Shown in pieces: positions 22,882 to 29,401 of a DNA stretch of 61,541 nt. A program made the position numbers and the translations under genes. Source of the DNA: Myxococcus xanthus (lineage in GTDB: Bacteria; Myxococcota; Myxococcia; Myxococcales; Myxococcaceae); assembly GCF_013116825.1 (NCBI RefSeq), contig NZ_JABFNS010000040.1, positions 1-61,541 on the forward strand. Reading direction: 5' to 3'. The notes below the pieces were generated by a model. The model saw only the letters and a program-made list of their open reading frames with translations. It was not told the origin of the DNA and made no database searches. Each line of letters begins with the position of its first letter. Within the stretch, counting starts at the first letter, position 1.

Positions 22882-23556
22882 TCAGTACCTCGGCAGCTCC
22901 GTGTTGAGCATGATTCGGGCCTGGGTGACGTAACGGGCCTCCTTGCCCGTTTCGTCCACCGCCGTCAGCGTCACGCGCACCCGGGTGGGCAGGATGGACT
23001 TGCGCTCCGTCCGCCGGGTGTCCCACTCGTCATCCCACTCCTTCTTCTCCGAATCCCAGTAGGCGAACTCCAGCTCCTTCACGCCTTCGAAGAGCACGTC
23101 CACGTGGCCGCCCTGCTCCATGCGCTCGTCGATGTTCGCGTTGACGCGGCGCTTGAGGTCCTGCCGGCCGCGGGCCTCCCGGTCCTCCGACGCCTCCACG
23201 AAGTACTCGACGATGGCCTGGTCGGACTCCTTCACGTCCGTGTAGAGGCGCTGGTGCGAGAAGGTGGTGAACAGCAGCTTGCCGCGCTCCCCCACGAAGT
23301 TGCTGGGCCGGTCGTTCTGGTCCCGGAAGCGGGTGGAGTCGTAGCGGTCGCTGACGTAGGCGGAGCCAATCTCACGCGCCATGCGGTTCATGGCCACGCG
23401 GACCTGCCGGTAGCGGTCCGCGTCCACCTCCACCGTCTCCTTGGCTGTCAGGCCCGTCTGGAAGGCCATGGCCACCACCGTGCCCATGAGGGCGGTGATG
23501 GCGACGGCCACCATGACCTCCATCAGCGTGAAGCCTCGCGTGTGACGCCGCATCAT
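22882..23556 (-). CDS. gspJ: Type II secretion minor pseudopilin GspJ
   Basis: The start is the double ATG at 23556, which overlaps the gspI stop by 4 bases (ATGA). The 224-residue protein has a short basic leader, the cleavage site G8/F9 in RGFTLMEVMVAVAI with Glu at +5, a hydrophobic helix and an acidic globular domain containing YFVEASEDREARG and EFAYWDSEKKEW. It belongs to the GspI-J-K tip complex. Confidence 0.9.
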   Translation of the reverse strand: MMRRHTRGFTLMEVMVAVAITALMGTVVAMAFQTGLTAKETVEVDADRYRQVRVAMNRMAREIGSAYVSDRYDSTRFRDQNDRPSNFVGERGKLLFTTFSHQRLYTDVKESDQAIVEYFVEASEDREARGRQDLKRRVNANIDERMEQGGHVDVLFEGVKELEFAYWDSEKKEWDDEWDTRRTERKSILPTRVRVTLTAVDETGKEARYVTQARIMLNTELPRY

Positions 23557-24422
23557 TGAGCCCCTCGGAAGCCGCCCGGAAGCCTCGGGTTGCCCAGCAG
23601 GCTGCCGCCGCCCATGTTCCCCCGGCGGCCGCCCAGGTCCTGCTGCGCGTCGGACATGCGGCGCAGGGGCTGGCGCGTCGCCGGATCCAACATGACCCCG
23701 TTGGGGCCGGGGATGGGGTTGGCCACGGGCCGCCCGTCCTGCGTCACCCACTGGTTGTCGGAGCCTCCGCCCTGGGCCGCGGCGGCGCCGCCGTTGCGGT
23801 CCGAGCCCGGCCCGAGCGACACGACGTGGGTCACCAGGTCGATGCTCTCCACCTGCGTGCCTTCCTGCCAGTAGACGGTGAGGTGCACCTCGCGGACCGT
23901 CTGGGTGATCTGCTCCACCATCTGCGTGAACATGGGCTGGGCCATGCCCATGGCCGCGCCGCCCATGCCGCCCAGGCCCGCGGCCTGGGGGCCGCCGGAG
24001 GACGCGCCATCCTTGCCGCCCGCGCCGCCTCCGAAGAGGCCCGCCAGCCCGGACAGCGGGTCATCACCGTTGGCATTGTCGCCAATGGGCAGGTTGAAGA
24101 TGGCGCCAATGAGCTGGTCCGGCGTCACGCCGTCCGTCTTGGGCGCGATGATGCGCGCGCGCCACTTGAACTGGTTCCAGCCTTCGTCGGAGAAGTCCCC
24201 GGACTCCTCCTGGTCGTCCAGGCTGAAGCCGTCGTCGTAGAGGTCCTGCTCCAGGTCCGTCATCTTCGACCGGGCCAGCAGCGACGCCACGGTGAGGCGC
24301 TTGGTGTAGACGTGGTTGGACACCGCGCCCGCGTTGAGGTCGAAGATGGCCATCAGCGCCAGCCCGAGGATGGCGAGCGCCACCACCACCTCCAGCAGCG
24401 TGAAACCCTGGGCGCGCCTCAT
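23553..24422 (-). CDS. gspI: Type II secretion minor pseudopilin GspI with long Gly-rich insert
   Basis: The ATG at 24422 overlaps the gspH stop by 4 bases. The cleavage site is G6/F7 in RAQGFTLLEVVVALAILG with Glu at +5. At 289 residues it is more than twice the usual GspI length (about 120-130). The extra length is a Gly/Ala/Met-rich stretch (FGGGAGGKDGASSGGPQAAG and neighbours) and a C-terminal extension full of Gly, Pro and Asp. Such extensions could shape the pseudopilus tip or bind substrate. The core is a confident GspI; the role of the extension is unknown. Confidence 0.87.
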   Translation of the reverse strand: MRRAQGFTLLEVVVALAILGLALMAIFDLNAGAVSNHVYTKRLTVASLLARSKMTDLEQDLYDDGFSLDDQEESGDFSDEGWNQFKWRARIIAPKTDGVTPDQLIGAIFNLPIGDNANGDDPLSGLAGLFGGGAGGKDGASSGGPQAAGLGGMGGAAMGMAQPMFTQMVEQITQTVREVHLTVYWQEGTQVESIDLVTHVVSLGPGSDRNGGAAAAQGGGSDNQWVTQDGRPVANPIPGPNGVMLDPATRQPLRRMSDAQQDLGGRRGNMGGGSLLGNPRLPGGFRGAQ

Positions 24423-25141
24423 CGCGGCACCTCCAGCGCCTCGGCGACAATCTGCACCTTGCCGGTGAGCGGCGACACGTCCAGCGTCCAGACGTTGTCT
24501 CCCTGCTGCACGTAGACGTAGGCCTTCTCCGTGTAGCCCTGCGGGAAGAAGTAGAGGTACGCCACGCCGTTCTCCACCGGCTGACGCTGGTTGCGCGTCC
24601 ACACGGAGACCTTGACGTCCGCCGGCAGCTCACGCGCGGGGACCTCCTCGGAGGTGTAGGAGGAGAAGCGGGCCGCGTTCTCCACGCGCAGCTTCTCTCC
24701 CTCCAGCAGCTCCTGCGCGCTGGGGGCGTTCGTCCCGCTGCCGCCGGACAGGTAGTTGCGCCGCTCGTCACGGCCGCTGCCGCTGCCCCGGTTGCGCGCG
24801 GCGCGCTCGCGTTCGCTGTTCTCCGCGCGCAGCGTCTCGTCGCGGTCTCTCGCGGTGGTGACGGCGCCCTCCGCGCATTCGGCGTGATAGCGCGTGGCCT
24901 GCTCGCTCTTGGGGTCGGGAATCTCGAAGACCAGCCGGCACGTCTGCCCGCGCAGCGCCGCCGAGTCGTAGAGCGAGCGGATGAGGCCCGCCAGCTCGCC
25001 CGCGCTGCCCTTGGCCTTGGCGCCGGTGATGGAGCCGATGCCCATCACCGCCGCGGAGAAGAGCATCGCGACGATGATGATGGCGATGGAGATTTCGATG
25101 AGCGTCAGGCCGCGCTGGGCGCGGCGGCTCCGCTTCGTCAT
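24419..25141 (-). CDS. gspH: Type II secretion minor pseudopilin GspH
   Basis: The ATG at 25141 overlaps the preceding gene's stop (ATGA). The cleavage site is G11/L12 in RAQRGLTLIEISIAIIIV with Glu at +5. The protein is 240 residues, above the usual GspH size of about 170-190, with an Arg/Ser/Gly-rich insert (NRGSGSGRDERRNYLSGGSG). GspH is a minor pseudopilin near the tip. An in-frame TTG at 25153 would add four residues and is not needed. Confidence 0.87.
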   Translation of the reverse strand: MTKRSRRAQRGLTLIEISIAIIIVAMLFSAAVMGIGSITGAKAKGSAGELAGLIRSLYDSAALRGQTCRLVFEIPDPKSEQATRYHAECAEGAVTTARDRDETLRAENSERERAARNRGSGSGRDERRNYLSGGSGTNAPSAQELLEGEKLRVENAARFSSYTSEEVPARELPADVKVSVWTRNQRQPVENGVAYLYFFPQGYTEKAYVYVQQGDNVWTLDVSPLTGKVQIVAEALEVPR

Positions 25142-25587
25142 GGCTCCGCCCAACCGGCGGCCAGCACACCGCCGCTGCTCAGGTCCGCGTCAGGCCCCGT
25201 GCCGCCCGGCTTGCCATCCGCGCCATAGGAGACGACGGCGCCCGTGGAGCCGTTCATCCAGTACATGTACGGGTGGCCCCAGGGGTCCTCCGGCACGCGG
25301 TCCAGGAGCCGGGCCTGGATGAGCGGCGTGAAGCCCTCTGCCTGGGAGGGGAAGCGGCCCATCAGCCGGTGGTGGGACTTGAACATGCCCTCCAACTGGC
25401 GGATGTCCGTGCGCGCCCGGCGCTGGTTGGCGTCCAGCGTCCGGTCCTCCGTCACATAGACCAGCGTGAAGGCAAGCCCCGTGGCGGCCACGAAGATGAA
25501 CGCGAGGAGGAGCCGCCCCAGGCTCAGACGGCGGTCCCGCCCCTCGTGCGAGGGCGTCGGGGATGGAATGGCGTCGTGCTCTTTCAT
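25138..25587 (-). CDS. GspG-like protein without a prepilin cleavage signal
   Basis: The 149-residue protein resembles the C-terminal half of the major pseudopilin GspG: RRARTDIRQLEGMFKSHH, then a GRFPSQAEGFTPL segment, the DPWGHPYMYWMNG turn and the VSYGADGKPGGTGPDADLSS calcium-site-like loop. The N-terminus, however, has a Pro/Arg-rich cytoplasmic tail and the helix LGRLLLAFIFVAATGLAFTLVY. It has no Gly/Phe-Thr-Leu-x-Glu site. It should stay an uncleaved membrane protein. It sits between gspG and gspH and overlaps gspH by 4 bases. Confidence 0.8.
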   Translation of the reverse strand: MKEHDAIPSPTPSHEGRDRRLSLGRLLLAFIFVAATGLAFTLVYVTEDRTLDANQRRARTDIRQLEGMFKSHHRLMGRFPSQAEGFTPLIQARLLDRVPEDPWGHPYMYWMNGSTGAVVSYGADGKPGGTGPDADLSSGGVLAAGWAEP

Positions 25588-25627
25588 GCCCAAGCCCTGT
25601 CAACGTGTGTCGCGCGCGACTTGTTCG

Positions 25628-26053
25628 TCACTTCTTGGCGGAGGCCGCCGCGTCCGCGGAGGAGATATCCGCGTCGTTGCCCTCGCCGCCCGATGCGCCG
25701 TCCGCGCCATAGGAGATGATGACCGGCTTGCCGCCCTCGTTGATGTAGACGTAGTCGTTGTTCCAGGGGTCCTTGGGCATCTGCTCGAGCGCCTGCGCCT
25801 CCACCAGCGCTTGCAGGCCGGAGGCCGTGTCCGGGTACTTCCCCTTCTTCGTGTAGTAGAGCTTCATCGCGCCCTGGATGTTCTTGATGTCCAGCGCGGC
25901 GCGATCCCTGCGCGCGGCCTCCAACTGCGGGATGACGGCCACGCCCACCGCCGCGGCGATGAGACCGAGGATGGTGATGACCACCATGATTTCGATGAGC
26001 GTCATGCCGCGGTTGCGGCGCTGCTTCCTCTGCTGCTTCTGGCTCTGGCGCAT
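25628..26053 (-). CDS. gspG: Type II secretion major pseudopilin GspG
   Basis: The 141-residue protein has a 16-residue Gln/Arg/Lys-rich leader and the cleavage site G16/M17 in RGMTLIEIMVVITILG, with Glu at +5 for subunit docking. The conserved core includes AALDIKNIQGAMKLYYTKKG, KYPDTASGLQAL, PKDPWNNDYVY and the C-terminal YGADGASGGEGNDADISS loop that binds calcium in characterised GspG proteins. GspG polymerises into the pseudopilus that pushes substrates through the secretin. It lies 61 bases downstream of the small membrane-protein gene. Confidence 0.96.
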   Translation of the reverse strand: MRQSQKQQRKQRRNRGMTLIEIMVVITILGLIAAAVGVAVIPQLEAARRDRAALDIKNIQGAMKLYYTKKGKYPDTASGLQALVEAQALEQMPKDPWNNDYVYINEGGKPVIISYGADGASGGEGNDADISSADAAASAKK

Positions 26054-26114
26054 GTGTGCTCTCCATCCCGGGTGACTTTCTGGCAGGCCACCCTCGTGTC
26101 GTCGTGTCTTCTTG

Positions 26115-26270
26115 TCAGGGCGTCCGGACGCTGTCCGCCGCCCCGGCGGGCGGGCGCGGTTGCTGGGGACCGTACAGCCGGGCCCCCACGGTCAGCAGCG
26201 CCGCCGCCATGGCGACCATCGCCGCCAGGGTGACGCGTTGAATCCAACGGTCCGCCATGTCGTTCATCAT
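26115..26270 (-). CDS. Small single-span membrane protein between gspF and gspG
   Basis: A 51-residue frame (start at the double ATG 26270; RBS-like GAGGTG about 8 bases before) reads MMNDMADRWIQRVTLAAMVA, then MAAALLTVGARLYGPQQPRP and a short polar tail ending VRTP. It has a basic-flanked hydrophobic helix at about 13-32 with the N-terminus likely cytoplasmic. It begins 12 bases after the gspF stop and is fully inside the secretion operon. Standard T2SS gene sets have no such protein between gspF and gspG. It could be a small assembly or regulatory subunit; this is inference. Confidence 0.6.
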   Translation of the reverse strand: MMNDMADRWIQRVTLAAMVAMAAALLTVGARLYGPQQPRPPAGAADSVRTP

Positions 26271-26281
26271 TCCGCCACACC

Positions 26282-27538
26282 TCACCGGATGGCCGAGTTC
26301 ACCTGCAGAATCGGCATCAGGATGGAGAGCGCGACGAATGCAATCACCGCGCCCATCACCACGATGAGGAGGGGCTCCAGCAGCGAGGTGAGGGCGCTGA
26401 TGCGCACGTTCACCTGCGTTTCGTAGTTGTCCGCCACGCTGGTGAGCATCTCCTCCAACTGGCCGGAGCGCTCACCGATGGCGACCATGTGGTACACCAG
26501 CGGAGGGAATTCCCCGGAGCGCTTCAGCGGGTTGGCGATGCTTTCGCCCTCGCGGATGGAGTCGCGGGCCTTCTCGACGACCTCCGCCAGCACGGTGTTG
26601 GTCATGATGGCCTTGACGATGTCCATGGCCGCCAGCAGCGGGACGCCGCTCTTGAGCAGCGTGGACAGCGTGCGGGCGAAGCGGGAGATGGACAGCAGGC
26701 GCACCAGGTTGCCCACCACGGGGGCCTTGAGCGTGAAGCGGTCCCACTTGGGCTTTCCCGAGGGGCTCTTCGTCCAGCGCATGAAGAGCACGCCGAGCAG
26801 CACCATGGCCGGCAGGATGACGAACCACCAGCTCTGGAAGAAGTTGCTGGAGGCGATGAGGAAGCGCGTGCTCAGGGGCAGCGTGGCCTTCATCGTCTGG
26901 AAGATCTTCGTCACCTTCGGCACCACGAAGACCATGAGGGCCACGAGGATGCCGCCGCCCACCACCATCATGATGGCGGGGTAGAGCATGGTGCTGAGAA
27001 TCTTCTGCTGCAGCCGGGCCTGGTTCTCCGTGAAGTCCGCCAGGCGCGTGAGCACCGCGTCCAGCGCGCCGGAGGCCTCACCCGCGCGCACCATGTTCAC
27101 GTAGATGCTGGGGAAGATTTTCGGGTGCTGCCCCATGGCTTCCGCCAGGGACGAGCCTTCATTGACGCGCTGCTTGATGTCGGAGAGGGCGCGCTTGAAG
27201 CGCTCCTTCTCCACCTGGTCCACCAGCGCGCTGAGCGACTCCACCAGCGTGACGCCCGCCCCCAGCAGCGTGGAGAGCTGCCGGGTGAAGATGGCCACGT
27301 CGTCGGTGTTGACGCGGCCCCGGCCCAGCTTGCGCAGGTCGATGTCGCGCGCCACCAGCGCCGCGTTGGTGCCCTTGGCCACGGCGGCGCGGCTGCCTTC
27401 GGCCTGGGCCAGCACATCCGTGAGGAAGATGCCGTCGGCGCGCAGCTTGGACCGCAGCGTCTTGGGGGAGTCCGCCTCGAGCAGGCCCTTGATCTGCTTG
27501 CCCGCGGAATTGAGACCTCTGTACTCGAAGACCGGCAT
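26282..27538 (-). CDS. gspF: Type II secretion inner-membrane platform protein GspF
   Basis: The 418-residue protein starts MPVFEYRGLNSAGKQIKG, typical of GspF/PilC. It has two homologous helical domains (FTRQLSTLLGAGVTLVESLSAL and FARTLSTLLKSGVPLLAAMD) and three membrane helices, including YPAIMMVVGGGILVALMVFV and the C-terminal LLIVVMGAVIAFVALSILMP. GspF is the central rotor-like membrane partner of the GspE ATPase. It lies 40 bases downstream of gspE. Confidence 0.95.
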   Translation of the reverse strand: MPVFEYRGLNSAGKQIKGLLEADSPKTLRSKLRADGIFLTDVLAQAEGSRAAVAKGTNAALVARDIDLRKLGRGRVNTDDVAIFTRQLSTLLGAGVTLVESLSALVDQVEKERFKRALSDIKQRVNEGSSLAEAMGQHPKIFPSIYVNMVRAGEASGALDAVLTRLADFTENQARLQQKILSTMLYPAIMMVVGGGILVALMVFVVPKVTKIFQTMKATLPLSTRFLIASSNFFQSWWFVILPAMVLLGVLFMRWTKSPSGKPKWDRFTLKAPVVGNLVRLLSISRFARTLSTLLKSGVPLLAAMDIVKAIMTNTVLAEVVEKARDSIREGESIANPLKRSGEFPPLVYHMVAIGERSGQLEEMLTSVADNYETQVNVRISALTSLLEPLLIVVMGAVIAFVALSILMPILQVNSAIR

Positions 27539-27578
27539 GGTTCAGGAACCCCGGCCCCTCCCAGGGAGGAGCTGTCGG

Positions 27579-29396
27579 CTACATGTCCTCCTGGGTGATG
27601 CTGAGCACCTCGGCGATGGTCGTCTCGCCCAGGGCAATCTTCCGCGCGCCGTCATCCAGCAGCGTCGTCATGCCCTTGGACGTGGCGGACCGCTTGATGG
27701 TGGAGGCATCCACGTTCTTCAGCACGAGCTGGCGCACGTCGTCATCCACGGGGAGGAACTCGTAGATGCCGGTTCGCCCGCGGTAGCCGTTGCGGTTGCA
27801 GGAGGGGCAACCGGCGGCCTTGTAGATGCGGTCCACGCCGTAGCGCTGCTTGAAGGAGGCCACCGTGTGGCCCAGCTCCTTGAGCTCCGCGTCGGTGGGC
27901 TCGTAGGGCACGCGGCAGTCCGGGCACACGCGGCGCACCAGTCGCTGGGCCAGGATGCCGGTGAGCGAGGACGCCACGAGGAAGGGCTCCACGCCCATGT
28001 CCACCAGACGCGTCACGGCGCCGGCGGCGTCGTTGGTGTGGACGGTGGACAGCACCAGGTGGCCCGTCAGCGAGGCCTGGATGGCGATCTCCGCCGTCTC
28101 CTTGTCGCGAATCTCGCCGACCATGATGACGTCCGGGTCCTGGCGGAGGAAGGAGCGCAGCCCCTGGGCGAAGGTCAGCCCAATCTTCGGGCTGATGGCC
28201 ATCTGGCCAATGCCCTTGAGCTGGTATTCGACCGGGTCCTCGACGGTGAGGATGTTGAGGTCGGGCGTGTTGATTTTCGACAGGGCGCCGTAGAGCGTCG
28301 TCGTCTTGCCGGAGCCCGTGGGGCCCGTCACCAGGATGATGCCGTGCGAGCGCTTGATGACGGCTTCCATCGACTCGAGCGTCTTCTGGCTCATGCCGAT
28401 TTCCGCCAGGTCCAGCAGCGTCGCCGTCTTGTCCAGCAGACGCATGACGATGCGCTCGCCGAAGGACGTGGGGATGGTGGACAGACGGATGTCGATGTCG
28501 CGGCCGGCCAGCTTGATGCGGATGCGGCCGTCCTGCGGCAGGCGCTTCTCCGCGATGTTGAGCTGCCCCATGACCTTCACGCGGCTGACGATGGCGTTCT
28601 GGTAGCGCTTGGGCGGCTTGATGACCTCCTGCAACACACCGTCCACGCGGAAGCGCACCAGCAGCTCGCGCTCCATCGGCTCGATGTGGATATCGCTGGC
28701 GCGCTCCTTGGCGGCGCGGAACAGCACGGAGTTCACCAGCCGGATGACGGGCGCCTCGTCGTCCTCGTCGAGCAGGTCCTTGGGCTCGTCCAGCTCGTGG
28801 GCGATGGCGTCCAGGTCCTGCGTTTCCATCTCGTCCACGAGCTGTTCCGTCTCGTTGACGGAGCGGTCGTAGACGCTGTTGATGGCGTCGGTGATGGTGG
28901 AGCCCAGCGCGATGCGCTGGCTGACGCTCTGGCCCAGCAGCACGCGCACGTGGTCCAGCGCGGCGGTGTCCAGCGGGTCCGCCACCGCCACCGCGACCGT
29001 GTCACCCTCCAGGGACAGCGGGAGGATGCGCGACTGCTTGGCGAAGTTGATGGGGATGCGCTTGACGAGCTCCGCGTCCACCTCTTCGGCGAAGATGCGC
29101 GCCAGGTAGGGCAGGTCCAGCTGGTGCCCCAGGGCCTTGGCCACGTCCTCCTCGGAGACCGCCTTCATCCCCACGAGGGCCTCGCCAATGCGCTGACCCT
29201 TCTCGTCCTGGATGGCGAGCGCCTCCTGGAGCTTCTCCTCGGTGAGCGAGGGGACGATGGCGCGCAGGATCTCCCCCAGCGGGCGGCCACACAGGTAGGC
29301 CTGTCCGTGCGCCACGAGCTGCGTGGCGTCGTTGCGCGGGGAAACCGCGCCTCCGGTGGCGGCGCTGGTGAGGGCGGGGTCGGCGGTCAGGTTCAT
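27579..29396 (-). CDS. gspE: Type II secretion ATPase GspE
   Basis: The 605-residue AAA-type secretion ATPase has an N1-like domain (residues 40-190), Walker A GPTGSGKT 358-365, Asp box around ILTVEDPVEY 382-391, Walker B DPDVIMVGEIRD 420-431, and His box SLTGHLVLSTVHTNDA 442-457. The zinc-binding Cys4 motif C491xxC494...C530xxC533 is intact. It powers pseudopilus assembly from the cytoplasm via GspL. It follows gspD by 5 bases. Confidence 0.96.
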   Translation of the reverse strand: MNLTADPALTSAATGGAVSPRNDATQLVAHGQAYLCGRPLGEILRAIVPSLTEEKLQEALAIQDEKGQRIGEALVGMKAVSEEDVAKALGHQLDLPYLARIFAEEVDAELVKRIPINFAKQSRILPLSLEGDTVAVAVADPLDTAALDHVRVLLGQSVSQRIALGSTITDAINSVYDRSVNETEQLVDEMETQDLDAIAHELDEPKDLLDEDDEAPVIRLVNSVLFRAAKERASDIHIEPMERELLVRFRVDGVLQEVIKPPKRYQNAIVSRVKVMGQLNIAEKRLPQDGRIRIKLAGRDIDIRLSTIPTSFGERIVMRLLDKTATLLDLAEIGMSQKTLESMEAVIKRSHGIILVTGPTGSGKTTTLYGALSKINTPDLNILTVEDPVEYQLKGIGQMAISPKIGLTFAQGLRSFLRQDPDVIMVGEIRDKETAEIAIQASLTGHLVLSTVHTNDAAGAVTRLVDMGVEPFLVASSLTGILAQRLVRRVCPDCRVPYEPTDAELKELGHTVASFKQRYGVDRIYKAAGCPSCNRNGYRGRTGIYEFLPVDDDVRQLVLKNVDASTIKRSATSKGMTTLLDDGARKIALGETTIAEVLSITQEDM

Positions 29397-29401
29397 GGCG
29401 T

